DNA of 64,000 bases from Agrobacterium cucumeris (GTDB lineage: Bacteria; Pseudomonadota; Alphaproteobacteria; Rhizobiales; Rhizobiaceae): contig NZ_CP080388.1 in NCBI RefSeq assembly GCF_030036535.1, positions 2,134,140-2,198,139 of the forward strand, in the 5' to 3' direction. Under the pieces are notes generated by a model. That model had not been told where the DNA came from and made no database searches. It worked only from the letters and a program-made list of their open reading frames with translations. Position numbers and translations under genes: made by a program. Positions 26,851 to 37,481 of this stretch are shown piece after piece (the stretch's first letter is position 1; the number at the start of each line of letters is the position of its first letter).

Positions 26851-27702
26851 TCAAGCCGCGGAAGCGAGGCTGCGCAGGAAGGTGAGGCAACGGACGAGCT
26901 GGGACGCGGCGGTAGCGCAGAAATCCAGAGCCGGTTCGGATTTTTCGCAGTTCATCCCGTCGAGATAATAGTCGAGCAGGATGCCGCAAAGCGTAACCGG
27001 CTGACCAAGCACCAGATCCAGTTGCCCGGACAATCGTGGCTTGCGACGGAATGCCAGACCGGGGATGGACCTGATACGCGCCTGCGTTTCCTCGATAAAT
27101 GCCCTTGAGGTCTGATCGTCCTGCCATTCTGCCACAGCGGTGAGGAGTTTTAAAAAATGCTCCTCCAGCCCGAGAATATCCGGCGTGTCTCCCGGTGGTG
27201 CGGCGACCCTTGCGGCATGAAACGCCTGCCGCCTTTCCCGGCGCATCGTCGCGACATGGCCGAGTTCCTCGCGCGCCATTTTTTCCGCCGCCTGCCGAAC
27301 GTCGGCGCTGGGCGCCTGGGCGGCAACGTAGCTCCAGAACATAAATGCCCGTTCCTCGTTCCTGACGGCGGCCGAAAAAGCGCGGTAGGCGTCGAGCGTT
27401 TCTGGCGGCACCATATCGGCGCCTTCGGCATCGAACATGGGTGAAAGGTCCGGGGCGGCGAGGGTGCCGGCAGTGTCGGTCGGCACCGTCTCGGCAGCCC
27501 ATACGCCGACCTGACGCAGATGCGTTTCCTCCTCGGCAATCAGCCGTTCGAAAACGGCGGCAAGCGCCGGCTGGTTTTCATCCAGCATTCGTTGTCTGAG
27601 GGCGACATAGCCATCGATTGCTTCCTGTTCCATGCGGGCTGCGGTTTCCAGCACGGCGTGCATCGTCGTCAGAACGGGCGGTTCGGCATTCAGTCTAGAC
27701 AT
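26851..27702 (-). CDS. Ferritin-like (rubrerythrin-type) di-iron domain protein
   Basis: 283 residues from ATG 27702 (RBS AAGAGA). Helices carry the pattern of a ferritin-like di-iron site: E25 and E27 region (ARMEQEAIDGY), EEETH near 56-60, then RNEERAF near 115 and EELGH near 140. The C-terminal part is not recognised. It is divergent from nosR, and the FNR/NnrR-type box at 27756-27769 is centred about 60 bases from its start, so it may be induced under oxygen limitation. Iron storage or peroxide detoxification are possible roles. Confidence 0.65.
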   Translation of the reverse strand: MSRLNAEPPVLTTMHAVLETAARMEQEAIDGYVALRQRMLDENQPALAAVFERLIAEEETHLRQVGVWAAETVPTDTAGTLAAPDLSPMFDAEGADMVPPETLDAYRAFSAAVRNEERAFMFWSYVAAQAPSADVRQAAEKMAREELGHVATMRRERRQAFHAARVAAPPGDTPDILGLEEHFLKLLTAVAEWQDDQTSRAFIEETQARIRSIPGLAFRRKPRLSGQLDLVLGQPVTLCGILLDYYLDGMNCEKSEPALDFCATAASQLVRCLTFLRSLASAA

Positions 27703-27755
27703 GGGTTTCTCTTCAAAATCCTTGTCCCACACTGCCACATCAAACAACGCGGTAT

Positions 27756-27769
27756 TTGTTCTGGATCAA
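27756..27769. promoter_or_regulatory. FNR/NnrR-type box between the ferritin-like gene and nosR
   Basis: TTGTT-CTGG-ATCAA differs from the consensus TTGAT-N4-ATCAA by one base. It lies 110 bases before nosR and 54 before the divergent ferritin-like gene. CRP/FNR-family regulators of denitrification bind such sites, so nos expression is expected under low oxygen or nitric oxide. Confidence 0.7.
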
Positions 27770-27879
27770 TGAGGCATCCGGCAGCGCGACTATTTTGCAT
27801 TCAACCCACCGAGGCCCGACCGATGCGACATGGCCGAGCGTGGGAGTGAACGTCGTGTCGCACCCCGATGGAATGCCCA

Positions 27880-30153
27880 ATGCCGAAAAATACTCATATC
27901 GGGAAACAAGGTCTGGCTGTTTTTCTTTCTTTTCTGATCGCGCTTTTCACCCTCGCAGGCCACGCCTTCGCTGCCGGCAGTCTTGTCGATTATCTCACCA
28001 AGGTTCAGCCGGCGGAGCTGTTTGCCGCAGCCGACCGCTTTGGCGAGCCGGTGGGGGAGCCTGCCATCGTGCCCGTCTATAAGGGCAGCGAAATCGCCGG
28101 TTACGCTTACCTCAACTCGGATTTCACCAATTCGACAGGCTATTCAGGAAAACCGATTCACATCGTTGTCGGCATTGACAGGGCCGGCGTCGTGCGTGGT
28201 CTGAAGCTTGTCGATCACAAGGAGCCGATCGTGCTGATCGGCATACCGGAAACCCGGGTCGTGGCTGCGCTGAGTTCGGTGATCGGCCGCGATCTGGCCA
28301 AGGTTGCTACCGGTGCGGAACGCCCGCCGCAGGTCGATATCGTCAGCGGCGCAACGGTGACCGTTCTTGTAATGGGCGACAGCGTCGTCCGCTCGGCGGT
28401 CAAACTCATTCGCAGCGGCAGGCTGGGAGATGGCACAAATGCCGCGATCGCAGCTGCAGTGCCGCAGCCGGTCAAAAAACTCGATGTTTCGAAACAGGAG
28501 GTTTCCGACTGGCAGACGCTGCTCGGCGATGGTTCCATCCGCGCCCTGCGCCTCAGTGTCGGTGAAGTCTCGGATGCCTTTGCAAAGGCCGGCCAGCCGG
28601 ATGCGGCCCGGACACCCGAAGCGCCCAATCCGCAGGACCCGTTTATCGATCTCTACGTCGCTCCGGTCAGCGTTCCCGCCATCGGCCGCAGCCTGCTGGG
28701 TGAAGAAAGTTACGGACGGCTGACAAAACGCCTGAAGCCGGGTCAGTCCGCCATTCTCGTGGCGGGCGACGGCGCCTATTCGTTCAAGGGGTCGGGTTAT
28801 GTACGAGGCGGCATTTTCGACCGTATCGAGCTGCTTCAGGACGGGCAGGGCATTCGCTTCCGCGATCGGGATCACACGCGGCTGACGCAGATCGCCGCCG
28901 AGGGCGCGCCGCATCTGCGTGAAATCGCCCTTTACGTGATCCCTGACAGCTTCGCTTTCGACGTGACGGAACCTTGGGAGTTACAGTTGCTGGTGCAGCG
29001 CACCACGGGTGTGCGCGACAAGGCGACGATGCCATACGATCTCGGCTACACGCTGCCCGCCGGCTACGTCAGCATCGAGACGCCGGCAGCCCCACCCGTG
29101 GCCCCACCGGCAACCGCAGCAACGACGCCGGCAGATGTGCCGTTCGATCTGGAAAACGCGCCGCTCTGGGTCAGCATCTGGGAAATGAACCGCGTCTCGG
29201 TCGCCGTAACCTTTGCCGGGCTGCTGGTTCTCACCGCCATCTTCTTTTTTCAGGACTGGCTGGTCAAACGTCCCAAGCTGTTCGGCTGGATCAGGCGCGG
29301 CTATCTGCTTTTCGCGCTGGTCTGGCTCGGCTGGTATGCCAATGCGCAGCTTTCGGTGGTCAATGTCCTCACATTCATCAACGCGCTGATCTCCGGTTTC
29401 CACTGGGATTTCTTCCTGTCCGCGCCGTTGATCTTCATTCTCTGGGCAGCGGTTGCTGCGGGTCTGCTGTTCTGGGGGCGTGGGCCTTTTTGCGGCTGGC
29501 TCTGCCCCTTTGGTGCACTTCAGGAACTGACCAACGGCGTCGCGAAATGGCTGAAGGTGCCGCAGGTCAAGCTGCCATGGGGCCTGCATGAGCGCCTCTG
29601 GCCGGTCAAATACATCATCTTCCTCGGCCTCTTCGGCCTGTCGCTTTATTCGCTGGCGCTGGCGGAGACCTTTGCCGAGATCGAACCGTTCAAGACGGCG
29701 ATCATCCTGAAATTCGCCCGCGAATGGCCCTTCGTGATCTTTGCGCTGACGCTGCTCGCCGCCGGTCTTTTCATCGAACGTTTCTACTGCCGGTATCTCT
29801 GCCCGCTGGGTGCCGCGCTCGCCATTCCCGGTCGCCTGCGCATGTTCGAATGGCTGAAACGCTGGCCGGAATGCGGCTCGCCCTGCCAGCGCTGCGCCAA
29901 GGAATGTCCCGTGCAGTCGATCCATCCCGAAGGGCAGATCAACGTCAACGAGTGCATCTACTGCATGCATTGCCAGGAACTTTACCAGGACGACCACCGC
30001 TGTCCGCACATGATTCAGGTGCGGTTGAAGCGGGAAAAATTCGTGGCGCTCTCCACCCCTCCGGAAAAGGGAAAAGAGCGTCCGAAAACCGTGGTTACCC
30101 ACAAGGGCAAACCGATCGGCACAGATGAAGGAGTGGCTGGCGAACAGGCCTGA
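27880..30153 (+). CDS. nosR: Nitrous oxide reductase regulatory/electron-transfer protein NosR
   Basis: 757 residues from ATG 27880, chosen over 27868 because GATGGA precedes it. A signal segment leads a periplasmic FMN-binding domain (about 75-170, [11 protein letters not shown]), then five or more membrane helices with two CxxxCP motifs (CGWLCPFGA and CRYLCPLGA). Last comes a ferredoxin-like part with two [4Fe-4S] motif clusters ([17 protein letters not shown]). NosR feeds electrons to NosZ and is needed for its expression and activity. It is the first gene of nosRZDFYLX and is preceded by an FNR-type box. Confidence 0.95.
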   Translation: MPKNTHIGKQGLAVFLSFLIALFTLAGHAFAAGSLVDYLTKVQPAELFAAADRFGEPVGEPAIVPVYKGSEIAGYAYLNSDFTNSTGYSGKPIHIVVGIDRAGVVRGLKLVDHKEPIVLIGIPETRVVAALSSVIGRDLAKVATGAERPPQVDIVSGATVTVLVMGDSVVRSAVKLIRSGRLGDGTNAAIAAAVPQPVKKLDVSKQEVSDWQTLLGDGSIRALRLSVGEVSDAFAKAGQPDAARTPEAPNPQDPFIDLYVAPVSVPAIGRSLLGEESYGRLTKRLKPGQSAILVAGDGAYSFKGSGYVRGGIFDRIELLQDGQGIRFRDRDHTRLTQIAAEGAPHLREIALYVIPDSFAFDVTEPWELQLLVQRTTGVRDKATMPYDLGYTLPAGYVSIETPAAPPVAPPATAATTPADVPFDLENAPLWVSIWEMNRVSVAVTFAGLLVLTAIFFFQDWLVKRPKLFGWIRRGYLLFALVWLGWYANAQLSVVNVLTFINALISGFHWDFFLSAPLIFILWAAVAAGLLFWGRGPFCGWLCPFGALQELTNGVAKWLKVPQVKLPWGLHERLWPVKYIIFLGLFGLSLYSLALAETFAEIEPFKTAIILKFAREWPFVIFALTLLAAGLFIERFYCRYLCPLGAALAIPGRLRMFEWLKRWPECGSPCQRCAKECPVQSIHPEGQINVNECIYCMHCQELYQDDHRCPHMIQVRLKREKFVALSTPPEKGKERPKTVVTHKGKPIGTDEGVAGEQA

Positions 30154-30176
30154 GCCACCATCAAAGGAGAGAAGAC

Positions 30177-32090
30177 ATGTCGGATCGAAATATCGAAACT
30201 GGCCTCAGCAGGCGCCAGCTTCTCGGCTCCACGGCGGTTGCCGCGGTGGCGGGCGCGGCGACGGTCGGCGGCGCGCTAGCGGTTTCCAGCATCACGGCGG
30301 CACCGGCGCTCGCCGCAGGCGGACAGGCCTTCGAGGTCAAGCCCGGTGAACTGGACGAATATTACGTCTTTTTCTCAGGCGGCCATAGCGGTGAACTGCG
30401 CATTCTCGGCCTGCCGTCGATGCGTGAACTGATGCGCATTCCGGTCTTTAACCGCGATAGCGCCACCGGCTGGGGTCAGACGAATGAAAGCCGCAAGATC
30501 CTGACGGAAGGACTGCTGCCTGAAACGAAGGAATATCTGAAGGACAAGGGTAACATCTATCTCAACGGTGACCTGCACCACCCGCATCCGTCCTTTACGG
30601 AAGGCACCTATGACGGCCGTTATCTCTTCGCCAATGACAAGGCCAATACCCGCGTCTGCCGCATTCGCCTTGACGTGATGAAATGCGACAAGATCATCCA
30701 GCTGCCCAACCAGCACACGGTTCATGGCCTGCGTGTGCAGAAATATCCGCGCACCGGTTATGTCTTCGCCAATGGTGAAGACCGCGTGCCGATCCCCAAT
30801 GACGGTTCGGTTCTCGATGATCACAAGCAGTATCACGCGATTTTCTCGGCCATTGATGGCGACACGATGAAGGTTGCCTGGCAGGTCATGGTCGACGGCA
30901 ATCTCGACAATGTCGATGCCGACTATCAGGGCAAATATGCCTTCGCCACCTGCTACAATTCCGAAGAGGGCGTGAACCTCGAGGAAATGATGGCGAAGGA
31001 TCAGGACTGGATCGTCGTCTTCAACCTGAAGCGCATCGAGGAAGCTGTCGCCAAGGGCGAATTCAAGGAAATGGGCGGCGTGCCGGTTGTGGATGGTCGC
31101 CATGGCTCGCCATTCACCCGCTACATCCCGGTGTCCAACGGCCCGCACGGCATGAACACCGCGCCGGATGGTATCCACGTCGTTGCCAATGGCAAGCTGT
31201 CCCCGACGGTCACCGTCTTCGACGTCCGCCTGTTCGACGATCTTTTCGCCGACAAGATCAAGCCGCGTGATACCGTGGTTGCCGAACCCGAACTCGGCCT
31301 TGGGCCGCTTCACACGGCCTATGACGGTCGCGGCAATTGCTACACGACGCTGTTCATCGACAGCCAGATCTGCAAGTGGAACCTTGAGGATGCCAAACGC
31401 GCCTACAAGGGCGAGAAGGTCAATCCGGTCCGCCAGAAGCTTGATGTGCAGTATCAGCCAGGCCACAACCACACATCCATGGGCCAGACCAAGGATGCGG
31501 ACGGCAAATGGCTGATCTCGCTCAACAAGTTCTCGAAGGACCGGTATTTGAACGTCGGCCCGCTGAAACCGGAAAACGATCAGCTGATCGATATTTCCGG
31601 CGACGAGATGGTGCTGGTTCACGACAATCCCACCTTTGCCGAGCCGCATGACGCCACCATCGTCCATAATTCCAAGATCAACCCGGTCAGCATCTGGAGC
31701 CGCGACGACAGCTTCTTTGCCGATGCGGTGGCCCAGGCGAAGGCTGACAACATCGATCTGCTGATCGATTCCGAAGTCATTCGTGACGGCGACAAGGTTC
31801 GCGTCTACATGACATCGGCGGCGCCCGCTTTCGGTCTGGAAAGCTTCACCGTCAAGCAGGGTGATGAGGTGACCGTCTACGTCACCAATATCGATGAGGT
31901 GGAAGACCTGACCCATGGCTTCTCGATCATCAATTACGGCATCAACATGGAAGTGGCGCCGCAGGCCACGGCATCCGTCACCTTCAAGGCCGATAAGCCC
32001 GGTGTGTGGTGGTATTATTGCTCGTGGTTCTGCCATGCCATGCACATGGAAATGAAGGGCCGCATGCTGGTGGAGCCGAAAAAGGCATGA
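30177..32090 (+). CDS. nosZ: Nitrous oxide reductase NosZ
   Basis: 637 residues with a Tat signal ([10 protein letters not shown], 11-20), so it is a clade I, Tat-exported enzyme. It reduces N2O to N2 in the periplasm. Histidines of the CuZ centre are visible ([30 protein letters not shown]). The C-terminal cupredoxin domain has the CuA motif C615-x3-C619-x3-H623-x2-M626. An AAGGAGAG site precedes the ATG. Its last codon overlaps nosD (ATGA). Confidence 0.97.
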   Translation: MSDRNIETGLSRRQLLGSTAVAAVAGAATVGGALAVSSITAAPALAAGGQAFEVKPGELDEYYVFFSGGHSGELRILGLPSMRELMRIPVFNRDSATGWGQTNESRKILTEGLLPETKEYLKDKGNIYLNGDLHHPHPSFTEGTYDGRYLFANDKANTRVCRIRLDVMKCDKIIQLPNQHTVHGLRVQKYPRTGYVFANGEDRVPIPNDGSVLDDHKQYHAIFSAIDGDTMKVAWQVMVDGNLDNVDADYQGKYAFATCYNSEEGVNLEEMMAKDQDWIVVFNLKRIEEAVAKGEFKEMGGVPVVDGRHGSPFTRYIPVSNGPHGMNTAPDGIHVVANGKLSPTVTVFDVRLFDDLFADKIKPRDTVVAEPELGLGPLHTAYDGRGNCYTTLFIDSQICKWNLEDAKRAYKGEKVNPVRQKLDVQYQPGHNHTSMGQTKDADGKWLISLNKFSKDRYLNVGPLKPENDQLIDISGDEMVLVHDNPTFAEPHDATIVHNSKINPVSIWSRDDSFFADAVAQAKADNIDLLIDSEVIRDGDKVRVYMTSAAPAFGLESFTVKQGDEVTVYVTNIDEVEDLTHGFSIINYGINMEVAPQATASVTFKADKPGVWWYYCSWFCHAMHMEMKGRMLVEPKKA

Positions 32091-33466
32091 GGCATCCAAA
32101 AGATGCGGCGAGATGGGGGATGGTGGCGATTGTCGCCGTCATTCCCGGCCTGGCGGATGCTGAAACCATCCGCCTTTCCGCTGCCGCGACCCCAATACTT
32201 CAACAGGCCATCGACCGTGCACAGACGGGCGACGAACTGGTGCTGGAAAGCGGCGATTTTTCCGGGCCGGTGACCATTGGCACGTCCATTAAGCTGCGCG
32301 GCGAGCCGGGTGCGGCCATTCGCGGCACCGGTCAGGGAAGTGTCGTCACCATCACCGCCGAAGACGTGATCTTCAGCGGCATTATCGTATCCGGCTCCGG
32401 CGGTTCGCTGGAAGACATGAATTCGGGCGTCTTCGTCGCCCGCACCGCCAAACGGGCGATTGTCGAAAACAGCCGCTTCGAAGAAAATCTGTATGGCGTC
32501 TATCTGCATGGCGCCGACGATTCCATCGCGCGCAACAATGTCATTATCGGTACGGGCGAAGGTCGTTTAAGCGAAACCGGCAACGGCGTGACCCTGTGGA
32601 ACGCGCCCGGCGCACGCGTCACCGGCAACGACATCAGCTTCGGGCGCGACGGCATCGCCACCAATGCCAGCAAACGCAACGTGTTCAGCGGTAACCGGTT
32701 CAGCAATCTGCGATTTGCCATCCACTACATGTACACCAACGACAGCGAGATCAGCGATAACGTCTCCAGCGGCAATTCGGTGGGATACGCCATCATGTTT
32801 TCCAGCCGCCTGAAGATCACTGGAAACGTCTCCGATGGCGACCGGGACCACGGCCTGCTTTTGAATTACGCCAACAGTTCCACCGTCACCGGCAATACGG
32901 TGCGCGGCCATATGCAGCCCGCATCGCGCTGGAGCGAACGCGGCATCCGCTCGCAGGAACATGGTGTGCCGGCCGCCGATGACGAGACTGCCGCGGATAC
33001 CTCGGGAATGCGACCCGGCCCGGAAAAATGCGTCTTCATCTACAATGCCAACCGCAACCGCCTGCGCGACAACCGTTTCGAAGGTTGCGATATCGGCATT
33101 CATTTCACCGCCGGTTCGGAAGGCAACATGATGAGCGGCAATGCCTTCATCGCCAATCGCAACCAGGTCAAATATGTCGGCACGCGTTATGTCGACTGGT
33201 CGGAAAAGGGGCGCGGCAATTACTGGAGCGACAACCCCGCTTTCGATCTGGATGGTGACGGCATAGCCGACAATCCCTATCGCCCGAATGATCTGATTGA
33301 CCGCGTGCTGTGGACCGCGCCGCAGGCGCGGGTGCTGACCAGCAGCCCCGCCGTGCAGGTGGTGCGCTGGGCGCAGGCGCGGTTTCCAGCCCTTTTGCCG
33401 GGCGGGGTCACCGACAGTCATCCCTTGATGTCGCCGCCGCAGCCTCCCAGGGAGCCACGCTCATGA
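32087..33466 (+). CDS. nosD: Copper-site maturation protein NosD
   Basis: 459 residues with a signal peptide and many parallel beta-helix repeats (NosD/CASH type), seen as recurring N-x-[IV]-x-[GN]-N elements such as [15 protein letters not shown]. It is a periplasmic protein working with the NosFY ABC transporter to assemble the CuZ site. ATG 32087 overlaps the nosZ stop, and its own stop overlaps nosF, so nosZDFYL are all translationally coupled. Confidence 0.93.
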   Translation: MRHPKDAARWGMVAIVAVIPGLADAETIRLSAAATPILQQAIDRAQTGDELVLESGDFSGPVTIGTSIKLRGEPGAAIRGTGQGSVVTITAEDVIFSGIIVSGSGGSLEDMNSGVFVARTAKRAIVENSRFEENLYGVYLHGADDSIARNNVIIGTGEGRLSETGNGVTLWNAPGARVTGNDISFGRDGIATNASKRNVFSGNRFSNLRFAIHYMYTNDSEISDNVSSGNSVGYAIMFSSRLKITGNVSDGDRDHGLLLNYANSSTVTGNTVRGHMQPASRWSERGIRSQEHGVPAADDETAADTSGMRPGPEKCVFIYNANRNRLRDNRFEGCDIGIHFTAGSEGNMMSGNAFIANRNQVKYVGTRYVDWSEKGRGNYWSDNPAFDLDGDGIADNPYRPNDLIDRVLWTAPQARVLTSSPAVQVVRWAQARFPALLPGGVTDSHPLMSPPQPPREPRS

Positions 33467-34383
33467 GCCCGACCGTAAGCGTTCACGATGTGACCAAGAC
33501 CTATGGCGGCAAGGTCAATGCCCTGCGCGAACTGAGCTTTAACCTTCATGAAGGGGAGACCGTAGCTCTGGTCGGCCACAATGGCGCCGGAAAAACCACG
33601 CTGATCAAATTGCTGCTCGGGCTTATTCGCCCGACGTCGGGGCATGTGGAGGTGCTGGGCGAGAACCCGGCGAATGGCGATTTCGCCGTGCGTCAGGCGC
33701 TTGGTTACCTGCCGGAAAGCGTGTCTTTCCACCTGGCGCTGACGGGGCGGGAAACGCTTGCCTTCTACGCCCGTCTCAAGCGGGTGCCCATGCAATCCGC
33801 CGACAGCCTGTTCGAGCGTGTCGGCCTTGCCGCCGTGGCCGCCGACCGGCCCATTCGTACCTATTCCAAGGGCATGCGGCAGAGGCTTGGCCTTGCCCAG
33901 GCATTGCTCGGCGCACCAAGGGTTCTGCTGCTCGATGAACCGACCAGCGGCCTCGACCCGGCCCTGCGGCGCAATTTCTACAACCTCGTCGATGAATTGC
34001 GGGCAGGCGGCGCGACGATCCTCCTGTCGTCGCATGCGCTGGGGGAACTGGAGGATCGGGCCGGACGCGTCATCATCGTCAATCGTGGCGTGCGCATTGC
34101 CGATGGCACGCTGGATGATCTGAGACGGATCGCCAGCCTGCCGTCGCGTATCCGTATCCGCCCGACTGGCGGGGGCGGAGCCGCAGCACCTGCCGATCCC
34201 GCGGCGCAATGGACCCCGACCGGAGACGGCGCTTACGAGACGGAGGTGGCGCATGCCGCAAGGCTGCCGCTGCTGCACCGCCTCACGGCTGCTGCCGCCG
34301 GTATCGAAGCCCTGAGCCTCATCGAGCCGACGCTCGATGATCTCTATGCCCATTTCCTGAACAGCCAGGAGGCCGCGTCGTGA
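33463..34383 (+). CDS. nosF: ABC transporter ATP-binding protein NosF
   Basis: 306 residues. Walker A GHNGAGKT is at 38-45, the signature is replaced by YSKGMRQRLGLAQ, as common in this family, and Walker B is VLLLDEPTSGLDP. It energises NosY for CuZ assembly through NosD. It overlaps nosD by four bases and nosY by four. Confidence 0.93.
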   Translation: MSPTVSVHDVTKTYGGKVNALRELSFNLHEGETVALVGHNGAGKTTLIKLLLGLIRPTSGHVEVLGENPANGDFAVRQALGYLPESVSFHLALTGRETLAFYARLKRVPMQSADSLFERVGLAAVAADRPIRTYSKGMRQRLGLAQALLGAPRVLLLDEPTSGLDPALRRNFYNLVDELRAGGATILLSSHALGELEDRAGRVIIVNRGVRIADGTLDDLRRIASLPSRIRIRPTGGGGAAAPADPAAQWTPTGDGAYETEVAHAARLPLLHRLTAAAAGIEALSLIEPTLDDLYAHFLNSQEAAS

Positions 34384-35207
34384 GCAATATCCTGATCATT
34401 GCGGGAAAGGAAATTCGCGAAGGCATGCGCAATCGCTGGGTGCTGGCCACGACATTGCTGCTGGCAATGCTCGCCCTGACGCTGACGTTTCTCGGCAGCG
34501 CGCCGACCGGCAATGTCGGCGCCAGCCGCATGGATGTGGTCATCGTCAGCCTCTCCAGCCTGACGATCTTCCTTGTGCCGCTGATCGCGCTGCTGATTTC
34601 CCACGATGCCATCGTGGGTGAGGTGGAGCGTGGCACCATGCTGCTGCTGCTCGCCTATCCGGTGGGGCGCAGCCAGATCGTTCTGGGCAAATTTCTCGGC
34701 CACATCGCCATCCTCTGCTTCGCCACCACCTGCGGATATGGCACGGCGGCGCTTGCGCTGGCGCTGATGGGCGGCGCGACCGGCCTTGAGGGCTGGCTGT
34801 CGTTTATTTCCATGACGGCATCGTCCGTGCTGCTCGGCGCGGTCTTCGTCGCCATCGGTTATCTCGTCAGTGCGCTATCTTCGGAGCGCAGCACGGCCGG
34901 CGGCGTGACGATCGGCATCTGGCTGTTCTTCGTGCTGATCTACGACATGGCCCTGCTTGGCGGGCTGGTGGCGGCGCAGGGCCGTTCGCTGCCCGGCGGA
35001 TTGCTGGATTTCCTGCTGCTCGCCAATCCGACGGATGCCTATCGGCTCCTCAATCTCGGCAGCGGCGGGGCGGCGGCCCTTTCCGGCATGGGCGGGCTTG
35101 CCAAAAACTCCATTCTCACCGGTGGCGTGCTGCTTGCCGCCCTTTGCGCCTGGACGGTTGTTCCGCTCGGCCTCGCTTCGCTGTTTTTCTCAAGGAGGGA
35201 CGTATGA
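34380..35207 (+). CDS. nosY: ABC transporter permease NosY
   Basis: 275 residues, six membrane helices, ABC-2 type. Start is GTG at 34380 overlapping the nosF stop. It forms the membrane part of the NosFY transporter that helps mature the copper centre of NosZ. The ATGA overlap to nosL is kept. Confidence 0.93.
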   Translation: MSNILIIAGKEIREGMRNRWVLATTLLLAMLALTLTFLGSAPTGNVGASRMDVVIVSLSSLTIFLVPLIALLISHDAIVGEVERGTMLLLLAYPVGRSQIVLGKFLGHIAILCFATTCGYGTAALALALMGGATGLEGWLSFISMTASSVLLGAVFVAIGYLVSALSSERSTAGGVTIGIWLFFVLIYDMALLGGLVAAQGRSLPGGLLDFLLLANPTDAYRLLNLGSGGAAALSGMGGLAKNSILTGGVLLAALCAWTVVPLGLASLFFSRRDV

Positions 35208-35752
35208 AAACGGTCCGTTTTGCCCTTGTTCTTGTGGCTTCGCTGCTGCTTGCCGCCTGCGAAAATGAGCAGCAGGCGGAAACGCCGCCGCCCTTTTCGC
35301 TCACCGCCGAGGCCATGGGGCGATATTGCGGCATGAACGTGCTGGAACATGCCGGGCCGAAGGGGCAGATCATCCTGCGCCAGATACCGGAAGCCATATG
35401 GTTCTCCTCAGCACGGGACACGGTGGCCTTCACCATGCTGCCGGACGAACCGAAGGAGATCGCGGCGATTTACGTGTCCGACATGGGCAAGGCAGCAAGC
35501 TGGGAGAAGCCCGGCGCGGAAAACTGGATCGACGCGCGCAAGGCCTTCTTCGTGATCGGCAGTTCCCTGCGCGGCGGCATGGGCGCGGAGGAAGCCGTGC
35601 CCTTTTCCGAAGAGGCGGCAGCAAGGCAATTCGTCGGCAAGAACGGCGGCGAAGTCGTTAAATTCAACGATCTGCCCGAGAATTACATTCTTGGCGCCGG
35701 TGGCGAGGCGGCGGACGATCCGGCCGCGGAAGGGGCGCATGATCATGGATAA
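35204..35752 (+). CDS. nosL: Copper chaperone lipoprotein NosL
   Basis: 182 residues with a lipoprotein signal whose lipobox is LLAAC (C19). The copper site motif CGM lies in GRYCGMNVLEH (about residues 45-55). NosL delivers Cu(I) for NosZ maturation at the outer periplasmic face. A His/Asp-rich tail (EGAHDHG) ends the protein. It overlaps nosX by 8 bases. Confidence 0.93.
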   Translation: MKTVRFALVLVASLLLAACENEQQAETPPPFSLTAEAMGRYCGMNVLEHAGPKGQIILRQIPEAIWFSSARDTVAFTMLPDEPKEIAAIYVSDMGKAASWEKPGAENWIDARKAFFVIGSSLRGGMGAEEAVPFSEEAAARQFVGKNGGEVVKFNDLPENYILGAGGEAADDPAAEGAHDHG

Positions 35753-36707
35753 CAAACCAGGCCGTCGCCGCTTCATCACGCTCATGGCTGCCTTTGCGGG
35801 CCTGCCGCTTTTACCTGACAGGGGTTTTGCCTCAGTCTCCCCCGTTGTCTGGCGGGGACAGGCACTCGGCGCGCCGGCAACGCTTGTGCTCAATCATCAA
35901 AACCCTGCAGAGGCGGAGCGCCTCCTGCGCAGGGTGGTGGTCGAGGTGGCGCGCCTCGAAAGTATCTTCAGCCTGTTTCGACCGGAATCGGCACTGAGCG
36001 AGCTTAATCGCACCGGCGCCCTTGCCGCGCCGCCCTCCGAAATGGTGGAGCTGCTGGAATTGTGCCGCAGCTTCCATGGGCTTGGGGACGGACGTTTCGA
36101 TCCGACGATACAGCCGCTCTGGCTGCTGCATGCCCGGCATTTTTCGCGCGACGGTGCCGATCCCGCCGGCCCATCCGCACGGGATATGAGAAAGGCATTG
36201 GCGCTGGTGGGCTTCGACAAGGTAAGTTTCGACGCGAACCGTATTGCACTGGGGCAGCGCGGCATGGCGTTGACGCTGAACGGTATTGCCCAGGGTTATA
36301 TTACCGACCGCATCGTTGCCCTGCTTCGGGATGCGGGCGTGACCAGCAGCCTGGTGGATATGGGCGAAAATCGCGCCATCGGCAATAATGCGCAAGGCGC
36401 GCCGTGGCGCATCGGTCTTGCGCAATCGGAAGATGCCACCCTTCCTGACATGGTTCTCGATATCACCGACCGTGCCGTGGCGACCTCGGCGGGCGCCGGG
36501 TTCCAGTTCGACCGCGCCGGTAAATTCAGTCATATCCTCGATCCGCGAACCGGCCTCGGCGCGCGCCGTTATGCGCGGGTCTCGGTGGTTGCGGATGATG
36601 CGGCCACGGCCGATGCGCTATCGACCGCCTTCAGCCTGATGGACGAGCGGGAGGTGGAAACGCTGCGCGCATCGCTTCGTAATGTCGAGGTGTATTTGCG
36701 CGCCTGA
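35745..36707 (+). CDS. nosX: FMN transferase-like protein NosX (ApbE family)
   Basis: 320 residues from ATG 35745, at good distance from AAGGGG; ATG 35739 is also possible. A Tat-like signal (GRRRFITL, residues 6-13) leads an ApbE domain with ALTLNGIAQGYITDRI and the FMN/Mg region TSAGAGFQF. NosX is thought to attach FMN to NosR. It is the last gene of the operon, and no nosC or cytochrome gene follows. Confidence 0.92.
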   Translation: MDNKPGRRRFITLMAAFAGLPLLPDRGFASVSPVVWRGQALGAPATLVLNHQNPAEAERLLRRVVVEVARLESIFSLFRPESALSELNRTGALAAPPSEMVELLELCRSFHGLGDGRFDPTIQPLWLLHARHFSRDGADPAGPSARDMRKALALVGFDKVSFDANRIALGQRGMALTLNGIAQGYITDRIVALLRDAGVTSSLVDMGENRAIGNNAQGAPWRIGLAQSEDATLPDMVLDITDRAVATSAGAGFQFDRAGKFSHILDPRTGLGARRYARVSVVADDAATADALSTAFSLMDEREVETLRASLRNVEVYLRA

Positions 36708-37085
36708 ACCCGCAGGTTTCAGAAGCGGTTTTGCGTATGTCGCGCGTGTCGCGCCGCGAGATTGAGGGCGCGCATCGCCACTAGAACCAGTGCCGGGGAT
36801 CGTCACTTCCCGGTCCCGCAGGTCTTTTGCGGTAATATTGGCCTATGCCGGAGATGCAAGGAGCACGCCAGCAAGTGCCAGCCGGAAAGTGCGTGTCGCC
36901 TGCCAGCCCGTCCGATCCCGGCGCCTCGCCGATCAACGTGGCGGAAGAGCCGGAAATCCGGCACCGTTCCGGAAAAACGGCTGCCATGGCCGGCCTTTGG
37001 GGCGGCATCGGGGAGGGAAGGAGAGAAACCCGTCTGCCGGCCCGCAGGACCTCAGGGCTGTCGCAGGGACACGCCTTTCATGCGG
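36708..37085. other. 378-bp gap after nosX: hairpins and riboswitch-like relic
   Basis: No convincing gene. Three small hairpins follow one another: CACT-agaacc-AGTG, CCGGG-N10-CCCGG and CCGCA-ggtcttt-TGCGG, all within about 36790-36833, and may end the nos transcript. Read on the minus strand, the gap has GGTGCCGGATTTCC, then GATCGGCGAG, then AAAAGACCTGC, in the order of the conserved cobalamin-riboswitch boxes but poorly matched. No minus-strand gene lies downstream, so if real it would be a relic. Confidence 0.3.
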
Positions 37086-37481
37086 TCAGGCGGAAAGAGG
37101 TGGCGCGCGCGGTGCGGCGCTCATCAGAAGAACTGTTGGCCTGAATGCGGCCGTATCCGCCACGAAACCTTCACCGGTCTCGATGAGGAGCGGCATGCCG
37201 GTCATATCGGCCGGTTGCGGCAGCAGGATGCCGGCCACGATCCGGCAAACCTCGCAGAGGCGAACAACGGCGTGCCGGTCGGGGTGGGACTGACCATCGT
37301 CATGATCGAAAGTGTGGCAAAGATCCGGCAGGCTGCCATCCGGCAGCATATAAGCGGAGATTTCAGTTGCGGCAAAACCGGCTTCTGCCACCGGCACGCG
37401 ATGGGCGAAACCGATGGCGAACAGGGCAAGCGCGCACAGAATGCGCATCCCCTTCTGCCATGTCGTCGCCTTTGTGATCAT
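37086..37481 (-). CDS. DUF2946-like secreted metal-associated protein
   Basis: 131 residues from ATG 37481. A hydrophobic leader (about 12-33) precedes a His/Asp-rich stretch (CHTFDHDDGQSHPDRH) and CEVC, followed by AGILLP. The C-x2-C with nearby histidines resembles DUF2946 proteins, which often sit beside copper-handling genes. Here it is next to the copper-dependent nos operon, but on the opposite strand. The role is unknown; a copper-related function is inference. Confidence 0.5.
   Translation of the reverse strand: MITKATTWQKGMRILCALALFAIGFAHRVPVAEAGFAATEISAYMLPDGSLPDLCHTFDHDDGQSHPDRHAVVRLCEVCRIVAGILLPQPADMTGMPLLIETGEGFVADTAAFRPTVLLMSAAPRAPPLSA

Noticed and set aside
26633..27502. 289-codon minus-strand frame overlapping the ferritin-like gene
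   Set aside because: It is in another frame of the ferritin-like gene and the product is Arg-rich with no family features.
28981..30102. A 373-codon open frame antisense to nosR
   Set aside because: Product is Glu/Arg/Gln-rich with no domain, and it is fully inside nosR.
30375..32099. A 574-codon open frame antisense to nosZ
   Set aside because: NosZ is unmistakable on the other strand; long antisense frames are common in high-GC genomes.
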